Shown here: positions 44,295 to 54,715 of the stretch, in pieces | Layout of the letters: every line of letters starts with the position of its first letter | How positions within the stretch are numbered: position 1 is the first letter of the stretch | Source: JADLDB01 sp040755835 | Lineage (GTDB): Bacteria > Myxococcota > Myxococcia > Myxococcales > Myxococcaceae | DNA length: 64,000 nt | Assembly: GCA_040755835.1 (NCBI GenBank) | Contig: JBFMAB010000091.1 | Location: 1-64,000, forward strand | Direction of reading: 5' to 3' | The notes under the pieces: generated by a model | What the model was told of the DNA's origin: nothing | Seen by the model: only the letters and a program-made list of their open reading frames with translations | Database searches by the model: none | Made by a program: the position numbers and the translations under genes

Positions 44295-46036
44295 CCATGA
44301 TCGCCACCTTGCTGGCGCTGTCCCTGGTGGGCCAGGCGGCCGCCCAGCCCGAGCCCGCGCCGTCGCCCACGGCCGCGGAGGCTTCCACCGCGCCGGCCCG
44401 GACGCCCGAGCCCGACACGGCGCTGGCCTCGCCTGCGGAGCCCGCACCCGCGACCGACGTGCCGCTCGCGGCTGCCGCGCCGCCTCCCACGGACGCCTCC
44501 GCGGCACCGCCGACGGACGCCGCCGCCGCGGGAACCGAGAAGCGCGACGTGGTGCCCAAGTTCATCAAGGGCGAGCTGTCGACGTACCTCGGCGCCGATC
44601 GACTGGTGGTGAAGAACACGCGCATCGGCGTGTCGGCCGGCATCGATCGCTTCGGTGACACCTACTACCTGCTGGTCGAGCCGCTGGTGGACCTCCGCTT
44701 CCTCGACGCGAAGCTGGGTCTGGGTTTCGGTGTGCCCCTGCGGATCGAGTTGGTCAGCCTCGAGATGGATCCTGCGACGGGCAACCCGAAGCTCACGCAG
44801 AACATCGGCCGCATCCGCAAGGAGGACTGGGACTCGTTCCACGATTTCGGCCGCATCCTCAAGTACGTGACGTACGGGAAGAAGGAGGATCCGCTCTACG
44901 TCTCGGTGGGCCAACGCTACGCCTCGTCGATCGGCCACGGTGCCATCACCCGCCGCTATTCGCCCAACATCGACATCGACTACCCGCGCGTGTCCGCCGA
45001 GGTGGACGCGTACAACCGCTTCGGCGGCTTCGAGCTGATGGTAAACGACGTGCTGGCGTGGAACCAGCTGTCCGGCATCGCGTTCTTGAAGCCCCTGTCC
45101 TTCTTCAACCCCGCGGGCGAGGCAGCCAGGAGCTTCTCGATCGGCGTCTCGGGCGGGCTCGACTGGGCGGCGCCGTACAACCTGGTCGTCATGGATGGGC
45201 TGCGGCAGCTCGATGACCAGCACCGGCTGATCACCGAGAACAAGCCCGTCGGCATCGTCGGCATCGACGCGGAGGTCAAGGTCGTGAAGACGGAGCACGT
45301 CGACCTGAAGCCGTACGTCGACTTCTCGATGCTGGTGGGCGGCGACTTCGGCGTCACCGGCGGCCTGCTCGGGCGCTTCAACGTCGGCCAGGAGACCGTC
45401 AACGCCTTTCGCGTCGTGGTGGAGGCGCGCTACCTGGGGAGCCGCTACGCGCCCAGCTACTTCGACACGTTCTACGAGGTCGATCGCTTCGTGTTCCGGG
45501 AGCTGCCGCGCGTCGATCCCGCGGTGGCGAACTACGTGCCAAAGCAGCGCTATCTCCTGGAGAACGGCCTGGGCCAGCGGTTCGGCTACTACCTCGAGGG
45601 CTCATGGGGCATCCCCGGTGCGGTGGGCTTGACGCTGGCGCTGCAGGGCGTGAGCAACTCGCCGGCGACGGACTTCGTGGCCCACCTCGAGGTGCCGGTG
45701 CTCTCCTTCTTTCAGATCTTCGGCAGCTACTACCTGCGCGGCGTCGAGAGCTGGAGCGAGCTCGGCTTCCAGGCGGACCAGGGCGTCCTCGGGCTGTTCG
45801 GCAACAAGGCCATCGCCTTCGCCGGGGCGCGCCTCAAGATCCTCCCGTTCCTCTTCATCAACGGCCGTCTCTACAAGACGTTCCGCATGAACCCGGACCT
45901 GAAGCGCTACGACAACCAGGTCGGCTTCGTGGTGGATGTGGAGATCGGCTACGAGTTCCGGAAGAAGACCGAGATGAGGCCGCCGAACGCGAGCGCCTTT
46001 GGCGCCTCGGCGCGCTCGGCGTACGCGGAGCGATGA
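44291..46036 (+). CDS. Outer-membrane beta-barrel protein
   Basis: A 581-residue protein. A signal peptide (about 1-17, ending 'AAAQ') precedes an Ala/Pro/Thr-rich low-complexity stretch (about 18-80). The rest alternates short strands with turns ('LGADRLVVKNTRIGVSAGIDRFGDTYYLLVEPLVDL', repeated R-x-Y and G-x-G patterns) and ends in strands 'VGFVVDVEIGYEF', typical of barrels. No conserved pore motif was recognised. Stop overlaps the YcaO start (ATGA), so the two are translationally coupled. This is unusual for a YcaO enzyme and may mean that the barrel protein, or something it exports, is the target or carrier. Confidence 0.8.
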   Translation: MTMIATLLALSLVGQAAAQPEPAPSPTAAEASTAPARTPEPDTALASPAEPAPATDVPLAAAAPPPTDASAAPPTDAAAAGTEKRDVVPKFIKGELSTYLGADRLVVKNTRIGVSAGIDRFGDTYYLLVEPLVDLRFLDAKLGLGFGVPLRIELVSLEMDPATGNPKLTQNIGRIRKEDWDSFHDFGRILKYVTYGKKEDPLYVSVGQRYASSIGHGAITRRYSPNIDIDYPRVSAEVDAYNRFGGFELMVNDVLAWNQLSGIAFLKPLSFFNPAGEAARSFSIGVSGGLDWAAPYNLVVMDGLRQLDDQHRLITENKPVGIVGIDAEVKVVKTEHVDLKPYVDFSMLVGGDFGVTGGLLGRFNVGQETVNAFRVVVEARYLGSRYAPSYFDTFYEVDRFVFRELPRVDPAVANYVPKQRYLLENGLGQRFGYYLEGSWGIPGAVGLTLALQGVSNSPATDFVAHLEVPVLSFFQIFGSYYLRGVESWSELGFQADQGVLGLFGNKAIAFAGARLKILPFLFINGRLYKTFRMNPDLKRYDNQVGFVVDVEIGYEFRKKTEMRPPNASAFGASARSAYAER

Positions 46037-47013
46037 CGCGCGACGGGGTCGACGCGCTGGCCCGCCGCTTCGGGGTGACGAGGCTCGCGCGGTTGACGGA
46101 CCTCGACCGCTGCGGCGTCGAGGTGGTGGCGGCCGTGCGCCCGCGCGGGCACGTGCTGCAGGTGTCTCAGGGGAAGGGCCTCACGCTAAAGGCCGCCCGC
46201 TGGAGCGCGCTCGGGGAGGCGATCGAGCTCGCCGCCGCCGAGGCTCCGGACGCCGCGCGCCTCTCGTTCGGCCCACCGCCGGACGACGCGCTGTGGGCGC
46301 CGGGCGACGAGGCCATCGCCTGGGCGGTCGGCGAGCGCCTCGACTCGGGCGAGCCGGTCAGCGTGCCGGCCGACGCGGTGTACTGCCCGCCCGGCGGCGT
46401 CGCGTGGCTCGGGCCCTCGTCGTCCGCGTGGCGCTCGAACGGGCTCGGCGCGCACCCGACGAGCCGCGCGGCGGCCGTCGAGCACGCCGTGTTGGAGCTC
46501 GCCGAGCGCGACGCGCTCGCCCGGGTCGCGCCGGACGGGTGGACCCCGGCCCTCGCCCTGCGGTGTGTCGAGCCGCCGAGGGGGTTGGCGGAGCGGCTCG
46601 CCGCGCGGGGCTTCGAGCTCTCCGTGGCCGACCTGACGCCGCCGGGCGATGCGCTGCCCGTCGTCGGGGCGTTGCTCTTCGACGCCGAGGAAGGGCCGGT
46701 ACCGCTGACCGCGGGCTACGCGTGCCGGCGAAGTTTTGACGCCGCCGCGACGGCCGCGGTCCTGGAGGCTGCGCAGTCGCGCCTCACGGAGATCCACGGC
46801 GCGCGCGAGGACGTGATGCTCGGCAAGCGCGAGGCGGGCCGGGGCTTGCGACGGCTCTTGCAACTCGCGCCCCGGGCCCGCGCGCCGCGCCGGTTGTACC
46901 GCGGCCCCCTCGCGGACGCGCTGCGCGCCCCGGTGGCGATCGTCACGCTGCGCAAGTCACCGTGGGTGGTGAAGGCCGTCAGCGACGGGCTGCTCCTGTC
47001 CGACCTCCTGTAG
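46033..47013 (+). CDS. YcaO-family ATP-dependent enzyme
   Basis: A 326-residue YcaO protein. YcaOs activate a peptide amide with ATP to form azolines, amidines or thioamides. The three ATP/Mg motifs are intact: S58-x3-E62-x2-E65, 'ELAERDA' with E155-x2-E158-R159-D160, and Q248-S-R250. The C-terminus ends in 'GLLLSDLL' without the P-x-P-x-P typical of azoline-forming members, which together with TfuA downstream suggests thioamide or other non-azoline chemistry. It starts inside the barrel-protein gene's stop and has GGAG too close to the ATG, so it depends on coupling. The substrate is unknown. Confidence 0.93.
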   Translation: MTRDGVDALARRFGVTRLARLTDLDRCGVEVVAAVRPRGHVLQVSQGKGLTLKAARWSALGEAIELAAAEAPDAARLSFGPPPDDALWAPGDEAIAWAVGERLDSGEPVSVPADAVYCPPGGVAWLGPSSSAWRSNGLGAHPTSRAAAVEHAVLELAERDALARVAPDGWTPALALRCVEPPRGLAERLAARGFELSVADLTPPGDALPVVGALLFDAEEGPVPLTAGYACRRSFDAAATAAVLEAAQSRLTEIHGAREDVMLGKREAGRGLRRLLQLAPRARAPRRLYRGPLADALRAPVAIVTLRKSPWVVKAVSDGLLLSDLL

Positions 47014-47165
47014 GCGCCTTCGACCGCCGCCGTCCGCCCGGAGGGACGCAGCCCGCTCCGACGGACTCATCAGGCGCGGCGGACCGACAACGCTCGCGGG
47101 TTTGGCTGGCCCGATGGTTGCTTTGCACCTGTCCAGTCCCTCGCCGTTCACAGGAACCACCCCCC

Positions 47166-47429
47166 ATGAAGACGCTGCTCCTCGTCATCTTCCTTCTCGT
47201 GTCTTGCGTCACCGCGTCCGGCTGCGCCGGGATGCGCTCGAGCCTCGCCAGTGCATCGGCCCGACACATCCCGGGGTGCGCGGCCGAGGAGATCGAGGCA
47301 TCCAACACCTATGGCGCCAATCCCTTCTCCGGCCCGTCATGGAAGGCGACGTGCCGGGGCGAGGTCTACGAGTGCACGGGCTACCCGCAGGCCCCCGACA
47401 CGGTGAAGTGCCGCAAGCTGGTGAACTGA
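47166..47429 (+). CDS. Small Cys-rich secreted/lipoprotein-like protein
   Basis: An 87-residue protein with an N-terminal signal helix (about 1-18) ending near 'TASGC', a weak lipobox. The mature part has five cysteines after it, in 'IPGC', 'WKATC', 'YEC' and 'VKC'. The Gly-Cys, W-x-A-x-C-(R/K)-G, Y-x-C spacing resembles a common small domain in myxobacterial lipoproteins. It lies 152 bases after the YcaO gene and 49 before TfuA, so a link to the pair is possible, but the ordinary domain makes a RiPP precursor role doubtful. Confidence 0.6.
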   Translation: MKTLLLVIFLLVSCVTASGCAGMRSSLASASARHIPGCAAEEIEASNTYGANPFSGPSWKATCRGEVYECTGYPQAPDTVKCRKLVN

Positions 47430-47478
47430 GCGGAATCTGGCTGCATTCGGGCGCGCCCGCGCAGACACTCCACGGCGC

Positions 47479-48513
47479 ATGGCGCGGTCCGACGTCATCG
47501 TCTTCCTCGGTCCCTCGCTGCCGGTCGCCGAGGCCCGGCGGATTCTCGAGGCGGACTACCGGCCGCCCGCCCGGCAGGGCGACGTGTTTCGCGCGCTGGC
47601 CGATCGCCCGCGCGTCATCGTCCTTATCGACGGCGTCTTCGAGTCGGTGCCCTCGGTCTGGCACCACGAGCTCCTCGCGGCCGACGCGGCAGGCGCACAC
47701 GTCCTCGGCGCGTCCAGCATGGGGGCGCTGCGCGCCGCGGAGCTGCCCGGCGTGGTGAAGGGGATCGGGGAGATCGCCCGGCGCTTCGCCTCCGGCGAGT
47801 GGCAGGACGACGCGCTGGTCGCTCTGCTGCACGCCGGCGCGGAGCACGGCTTCCGCCCCATGACGCTGCCCTGGGTGAACGCGTGGGCGACGGCGCGAGC
47901 GGCGCAGCGCGCGGGCGTCCTCACCGGTGTGCGCAGGCGGCAGCTCGTGGAGGCAGCCGCGCGCGTCTTCTACCAGTCGCGCACCTGGCGCTCGGTGCTC
48001 GACGCCACCGCCTGGCCCGAGGCGCTCCGGGCGCGCGTCCTCGACTTCGCGCGCACGCGGGGCGTCGATCTGAAGGCGGAGGACGCTCGGGCCGCGCTGC
48101 GGGCCGCCGGCCGGCTCGGCGCACGCCGGCCCCCGAAGCCTTTTCATGCCTCCAGCCTCGTGCGCCGCCAGCGGCTCGCGCAGGTGCACGGGGAGCGCCT
48201 CGCCGCCTGGGAGACCCGTCCCGACGCCGAGGCGCTGACGGACGACGGCACCCGCCGCCTGCTCCTGGCCGGCTTCGCGCGCATCGCCCGAATCCACGCG
48301 CCGCCGGCGCGCGTGCGCGCCTGGGCCGCGCGGCTGAACGGCCAGGGGTTGGCGGACGACGAGCGCGCGACGCTGGCCGAGGCGCTCGCGCTGGACGAGT
48401 TGGTGCTGACGGCCCCGGAGCGTCTCATTCCCGACGGACCGTCCCGACTGGAAGGGCTCGCGCTGGCCGCGAGGTTGGCCCACCCCCCTCGCGCGCGGCG
48501 TCGCACGCGCTAG
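47479..48513 (+). CDS. tfuA: TfuA-like protein
   Basis: A 344-residue TfuA-family protein. Family segments are 'VIVFLGPSLP' (7-16), 'IDGVFESVPSVWHHELLAADAAG' (50-72) and 'GASSMGALRAAELPG' (77-91), all strongly conserved. TfuA partners YcaO in backbone thioamidation (as in methyl-CoM reductase and thiovarsolin-type peptides) and was first seen in trifolitoxin biosynthesis; it is thought to help supply sulfur. The C-terminal part (about 230-344) is longer than the core. It lies 465 bases after the YcaO gene on the same strand. Confidence 0.93.
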   Translation: MARSDVIVFLGPSLPVAEARRILEADYRPPARQGDVFRALADRPRVIVLIDGVFESVPSVWHHELLAADAAGAHVLGASSMGALRAAELPGVVKGIGEIARRFASGEWQDDALVALLHAGAEHGFRPMTLPWVNAWATARAAQRAGVLTGVRRRQLVEAAARVFYQSRTWRSVLDATAWPEALRARVLDFARTRGVDLKAEDARAALRAAGRLGARRPPKPFHASSLVRRQRLAQVHGERLAAWETRPDAEALTDDGTRRLLLAGFARIARIHAPPARVRAWAARLNGQGLADDERATLAEALALDELVLTAPERLIPDGPSRLEGLALAARLAHPPRARRRTR

Positions 48514-48525
48514 AGTGTCAGCGCC

Positions 48526-49455
48526 ATGCGGTTGGCGAGCTACAACGTGCGCTACTTCGGGCATGGCCTGAAAGGCCTGGCGAGCACCTCGGCCTCGAAG
48601 TTGCGGATCGCCCAGGCGCTCCTCGCGCTCGACCCGCTGCCGGACCTGGTCGCCCTGCAGGAAGTGGAGACGCGCTCGATTCGCGCGGGCGTGGCGGACC
48701 GCGAATCGCACCCCTCGGAGACGCAGCTCGAGGCCTTCCTGCGGCACCTCGCTGCGGAGTTCAGGCACCGGGGCCGGGTGATGCCGTACCGCGCCTGGTA
48801 CTTCCCCGCCCACACGTACCGGCTGGGCGCGGTGAAGCTGTACACCACCGGCCTCGCGATGCTGGTCAACGCGCAGACGCTGGACGTCCTCGCCGACAAC
48901 GGCCACAAGCCGCACCGCATCACCCACCACGGCTCCCAGCGACTCAAGAAGGTGAAGCAGACGCGCATCGCCGCGCACCTGCACCTCGAGGACGTGAGGG
49001 GGAAGCGCTTCCACCTCTTCAACACCCATTTGTCGCTGCCGACGCCGTGGGCGAAGGAGTTCTGGAGCGAGAAGCGCAAGATGGGGCACGGGAAGAACCA
49101 GCTCGAGGAGGCGCGCGCGGTGCGCCACTACGTCGAGGCCACCGCGAAGGCCGAGCCGTTCCTGGTGGCGGGCGACTTCAACTCCGCGCCCGCCACGCCC
49201 GTCTACAAGTACCTCACCGACGAAGCGGGCCTCATCGGTGCGCAGGAGGTGCTCAAGCAGATCGACGCGCGCCGCCCGGACGCGTTCCCCACCGCCGGCT
49301 TCCTCCACCTGCGCATGCACCTCGACCACATCTTCGGGGGCAACCGGGTCGAGTTCGGCGACATGAAGGACACCGCGCCCTTCGGTGACGAGCGCGGCCG
49401 CTTCTTCGGCCTGTCCGATCACGTCCCGCTGATCACGACCTTCGACATCGGTTGA
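48526..49455 (+). CDS. Endonuclease/exonuclease/phosphatase (EEP) family protein
   Basis: A 309-residue EEP enzyme. Metal- and phosphate-binding residues are visible in order: N-V-R (near 7), Q-E-V-E (around 45), N-T-H-L-S, 'VAGDFNSAP', 'HLDHIF' and the terminal 'SDHVPL'. No signal peptide. It may act on nucleic acids or phospholipid-type substrates; which one is unknown. It starts 12 bases after TfuA and may share its transcript. Its last 37 bases overlap the convergent metallophosphatase gene. Confidence 0.9.
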   Translation: MRLASYNVRYFGHGLKGLASTSASKLRIAQALLALDPLPDLVALQEVETRSIRAGVADRESHPSETQLEAFLRHLAAEFRHRGRVMPYRAWYFPAHTYRLGAVKLYTTGLAMLVNAQTLDVLADNGHKPHRITHHGSQRLKKVKQTRIAAHLHLEDVRGKRFHLFNTHLSLPTPWAKEFWSEKRKMGHGKNQLEEARAVRHYVEATAKAEPFLVAGDFNSAPATPVYKYLTDEAGLIGAQEVLKQIDARRPDAFPTAGFLHLRMHLDHIFGGNRVEFGDMKDTAPFGDERGRFFGLSDHVPLITTFDIG

Positions 49456-50486
49456 CGCCGGTCGAGATCGAGCAGCTCGTACGCGTCGACGCTGGCTTGG
49501 AGCATGCCGCCGTCGATGAAGAGGAGCCGCGCGCCGGGCGCGCAGCCCAGCTGGTAGCGAACCGCGTCTCCTTCCACGGTGAGCGAGCGCAGCGGGCCGT
49601 CGACGGCGCCCGGCGTGCACCACCGGGGCATCTCCTCGCGGCACTTCTTGTCGCGCACGTGGCCGATGGCCTGCGGGTAGTGCGCGGGCAGGCGCCGGGG
49701 ATCGAAGCGGCGGCGCGGCGGGCCGTCGAGCTGCCCCGGCTTTGCGTGCGCCGGGTCGGCCGGCCGGTGGAAGAGGGCGCCGCGGCCCTCGCCGCGCTTC
49801 GCGTCGCCGGCCTGGTGGAATGGCTCGAGGTCCAGAGCGCCGCTCGTCCACCGGGCCACGCGCTGTTCGAGAAAGGCGTTGAGGGCGTGCGCAACGCCGG
49901 CCGCGGTGTCGGCGGTGACGCCCAGGCGATCGAGATCGTCCACCGTGACGCCGGCGTGCACCAGCAGCAGCCCGTGGTGCTCGTGCGCGAGGCGCAGCCG
50001 CCGCGTGCGCAGCAACCCGGTGACCAGCTCGCGCTGCGCCACCGAGAAGCACGAGAAGTCCCGCGAAATGCTCTCCGCGGTCGCCACGAAGGGGTAGCGC
50101 CGGAGAAAGCCCGCCTGCCGCTCGGCGTCCACGTCGCCACGGCGGTACGCCTCGTCGGCTTGTTGCCGGGCCTTTGCGAAGGCGGCGTCGTCGGTGAAGT
50201 GGGCGAGCTCGCAGACGCGCGCGAGGTCGTGGTTGCCCGCGAGCAGCACCACCTGATCGGCAGGGTGGCTGGCGAGCCAGGAGAGCAGGGCGAGCGCGTC
50301 GTCGGTGGCCTCGCGGCGCGCCTCGGGCGGGCCCCAGTCGAAGTGGTCGCCGATCGAGACGAGTTGTACGTCGTCGCGCAGCCGCTCGCCGTCGAGCAGC
50401 CCGTGCGCAGCCAGCACGCGCTTGACCGTCGCGAAGGGGGCCTGCGGATCCCCCACGGCGACGTGGCGGCGGAACGGGCCGGGCAC
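49419..50486 (-). CDS. Calcineurin-like metallophosphatase
   Basis: A 355-residue metal-dependent phosphoesterase. 'VAVGDPQAP' (G-D-x-Q in place of the usual G-D-x-H), 'SIGDHFDWGP', 'LLAGNHDLARV' and 'LLVHAGVTVDD' form the two-metal site, with the GNHD His intact. It is shorter on known extra domains than large family members, and the C-terminal region has 'CREEMPRWC' cysteines. It sits 10 bases after the acyl-CoA ligase gene on the same strand, so they may be one transcript. Substrate unknown. Confidence 0.87.
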   Translation of the reverse strand: MPGPFRRHVAVGDPQAPFATVKRVLAAHGLLDGERLRDDVQLVSIGDHFDWGPPEARREATDDALALLSWLASHPADQVVLLAGNHDLARVCELAHFTDDAAFAKARQQADEAYRRGDVDAERQAGFLRRYPFVATAESISRDFSCFSVAQRELVTGLLRTRRLRLAHEHHGLLLVHAGVTVDDLDRLGVTADTAAGVAHALNAFLEQRVARWTSGALDLEPFHQAGDAKRGEGRGALFHRPADPAHAKPGQLDGPPRRRFDPRRLPAHYPQAIGHVRDKKCREEMPRWCTPGAVDGPLRSLTVEGDAVRYQLGCAPGARLLFIDGGMLQASVDAYELLDLDRRQPMSKVVISGT

Positions 50487-50496
50487 CTTGGCGCGG

Positions 50497-52290
<1,794 letters not shown>

Positions 52291-52421
52291 GGCGGACTCC
52301 TTGGCTCCGGCGCGCGCAGGAGCCGGTGAGGGGACTTTCGTCGAAACGCGGGGCGACTGTACCGGCGCTCACCGTCCAGGCAACCGCAAATCTGCCGCCG
52401 CGCAAGGGGGGCGGAAGACGC

Positions 52422-52460
52422 GAAAGGCCGGCGCCCCGCGGGTGGGAGCACCGGCCTTTC
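52422..52460 (-). terminator. Terminator hairpin of the EF-G gene
   Basis: GAAAGGCCGG (52422-52431) and CCGGCCTTTC (52451-52460) pair perfectly around a 19-base loop. It lies 28 bases past the EF-G stop on the minus strand, which has TTTC at its 3' end. It also separates EF-G from the acyl-CoA ligase gene. Confidence 0.7.
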
Positions 52461-52487
52461 CGTGGCGTCGCCCGAGGGCCGTCCGCG

Positions 52488-54623
52488 CTACTTGCGGGCC
52501 GCGGCCTCGGCGGCCTGCTTCTCCTTGTACTTCTTGATCATCTCTTCCTGCTCGTTGCGGGGCACCGCGGCGTACTTGGCGAACTCCATGGTGAAGTTGC
52601 CCTTGCCCTGCGTGGCCGAGCGGAGGTCCGTCGAGTAGCCGAACATGGTGTTGAGCGGCACCTCGGCGACGACGGTCACCTGGCCGTCCGCGTTCGAGGT
52701 CTCGACGATGACGCCGCGCCGCTGGTTGATCTGGCCGACCACCGAGCCTTGGAACTCGCTCGGCGCCTCGACCTCGACCTTCATGATCGGCTCGAGCACC
52801 ACCGGCTTGGCCGCCGCGTAGCCCTCGCGGAAGGCCATGATGGCCGCCGTCTTGAACGCCTGCTCGCTCGAGTCGACCGCGTGGAAGCCGCCGTCGTTGA
52901 TGACGCAGCGAACGCCCACGACGGGGAAGCCGATCAGCGCGCCCTTCTTGATCGCCTCCTGGAAGCCCTTGTCGCACGCGGGGATGAACTCGCGCGGGAT
53001 GGCGCCGCCGACGATCTCGTTCACGAACTCGTACTGCATGACCGCGTCCGGCGGCAGCGGCTCGAGGTAGCCGCACACCTTCGCGTACTGGCCCGAGCCA
53101 CCCGTCTGCTTCTTGTGGGTGTACGCGAACTCACCGCGCTGGCTGATCGTCTCCCGGTAGGCCACCTGCGGCTTGCCGGCGACGACCTCGCAGTTGTACT
53201 CGCGGCGCATGCGCTCCATGTAGATCTCGAGGTGGAGCTCGCCCATGCCCGAGATGATCGTCTGGGCCGACTCCTCGTCCTGGTGCACGCGGAACGTGGG
53301 GTCTTCCTTCGTGAAGCGGTTGAGCGCCTTCGAGAAGTTCTGCTCGCCCGAGCGATCCTTCGGGGCCACCGCCAGCGAGATCACCGCGGCCGGCACGTGC
53401 ATCGACGTGAGCGTCACGTTCAACCTGCCGTCGGTGAACGTCTCCCCCGAGCTCGCCTCGATGCCGTAGAACGCGACGATGTCGCCGGCCTGCGCGAACT
53501 GCACTTCCTCGCGGTCGTCCGAGTGCATGCGGAACATGCGGGGCACGCGCACCTTCCGCATCTGGTTCGAGGTGTTGATGATGGTGTCACCCGTCGCCAC
53601 TTTGCCCTGGTAGATGCGGAAGTAGGTCAGCTGGCCGTACTTGTCCTGCTGCAGCTTGAACGCCAGGCCGACGAACGGCTTGTTCGGGTCCGACTCGAGG
53701 GTGATCTTCTGCTCGTTGTTCGACTGGTCGTGCGCTTCGTTGGTGACCTCGGTGGGGTTGGGCAGGTACTCGCAAACCGCGTCGAGGAGCAGCTGCACGC
53801 CCTTGTTGCGGAACGCCGAGCCGCACATCACCGGCGTCATCTTGAGCGCCAGGGTGCCGCGACGGATCGCCGCCTTCAGCTCCTCGTCCGTCACCGGCTC
53901 CTCAGCGAGGAACTTCTCGGCGAGCGCCTCGTCGATGTCGGCGACCGCCTCGACGATGTGCTGGCGGGTGGCCTTCGCCTGCTCGACGTACTCGGCCGGC
54001 ACCGCCTCCACGCGCACGTGCTCGCCGTTCTCGCCGTCGAAGAAGTAGGCCTTCTGCGTCACCGCGTCGATGACGCCCGCGAACTTGTCCTCGGCGCCGA
54101 TGGGCACCTGGAGGCGCACCGGGTGGTGGCCCAGCTTCTCCTTCAGCATCTCCGCGACGCGCTCGTAGTTCGCGCCGGGGTTGTCCATCTTGTTGACGAA
54201 GGCGATGCGCGGCACGCGGTACCGCTTCATCTGCTTGTCCACGGTGATGGACTGCGACTGCACGCCCTTGCCCGAGTCGAGCACGAGGATCGCGCCGTCG
54301 AGCACGCGCAAAGCGCGTTCCACTTCGATGGTGAAGTCGACGTGTCCCGGCGTGTCGATGATGTTGATGTTGTGCTCGGGGAGCTGGCGCTGCGAGCCGT
54401 TCCACACGCAGTACGTGGCGGCAGACTGGATCGTAATGCCCTTCTCGCGCTCGAGGTCCATCGAGTCCATCTTCGCGCCGACGCCGTCCTTGCCGCGCAC
54501 CTCGTGGATCGCGTGAATGCGGCCCGTGTAGAAGAGGATGCGCTCGGTGAGCGTCGTCTTGCCCGAGTCGATGTGGGCAGAAATGCCGATGTTGCGGATA
54601 CGTTCCAGCGGGATGTTCGCCAT
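52488..54623 (-). CDS. fusA: Translation elongation factor G (spd/mitochondrial type)
   Basis: A 711-residue EF-G that moves tRNA and mRNA through the ribosome with GTP. G1 is AHIDSGKT (16-23), switch I 'GITIQSAAT' (62-70), G3 DTPGHVDF (90-97), G4 NKMD (144-147). The 'HIDSGKT' form in place of the common 'HIDAGKT', and 'RGKDGVGAKMDSMDLEREKG', match the EF-G1 type of spirochaetes, planctomycetes, deltaproteobacteria and mitochondria. The gene stands alone, not with rpsL, rpsG and tuf as the usual fusA does, so this is likely a second EF-G paralogue. I chose the ATG at 54623; a frame from 54662 adds 13 unrelated residues. Confidence 0.95.
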   Translation of the reverse strand: MANIPLERIRNIGISAHIDSGKTTLTERILFYTGRIHAIHEVRGKDGVGAKMDSMDLEREKGITIQSAATYCVWNGSQRQLPEHNINIIDTPGHVDFTIEVERALRVLDGAILVLDSGKGVQSQSITVDKQMKRYRVPRIAFVNKMDNPGANYERVAEMLKEKLGHHPVRLQVPIGAEDKFAGVIDAVTQKAYFFDGENGEHVRVEAVPAEYVEQAKATRQHIVEAVADIDEALAEKFLAEEPVTDEELKAAIRRGTLALKMTPVMCGSAFRNKGVQLLLDAVCEYLPNPTEVTNEAHDQSNNEQKITLESDPNKPFVGLAFKLQQDKYGQLTYFRIYQGKVATGDTIINTSNQMRKVRVPRMFRMHSDDREEVQFAQAGDIVAFYGIEASSGETFTDGRLNVTLTSMHVPAAVISLAVAPKDRSGEQNFSKALNRFTKEDPTFRVHQDEESAQTIISGMGELHLEIYMERMRREYNCEVVAGKPQVAYRETISQRGEFAYTHKKQTGGSGQYAKVCGYLEPLPPDAVMQYEFVNEIVGGAIPREFIPACDKGFQEAIKKGALIGFPVVGVRCVINDGGFHAVDSSEQAFKTAAIMAFREGYAAAKPVVLEPIMKVEVEAPSEFQGSVVGQINQRRGVIVETSNADGQVTVVAEVPLNTMFGYSTDLRSATQGKGNFTMEFAKYAAVPRNEQEEMIKKYKEKQAAEAAARK

Positions 54624-54715
54624 AGCGGGCGCGCGCCTACTTAACTCCTTGTCGAAAGACAAGCGCCGTCAGGCTCGACACCACCGCCAGCGCTGACCTA
54701 AGCCTCCGCGCGGCG

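Noticed and set aside
47166..47429. Small Cys-rich protein as the YcaO-TfuA substrate peptide
   Set aside because: It looks like an ordinary small lipoprotein domain with a signal peptide; it has no leader/core layout and no repeats. Kept as a gene but not as a precursor call.
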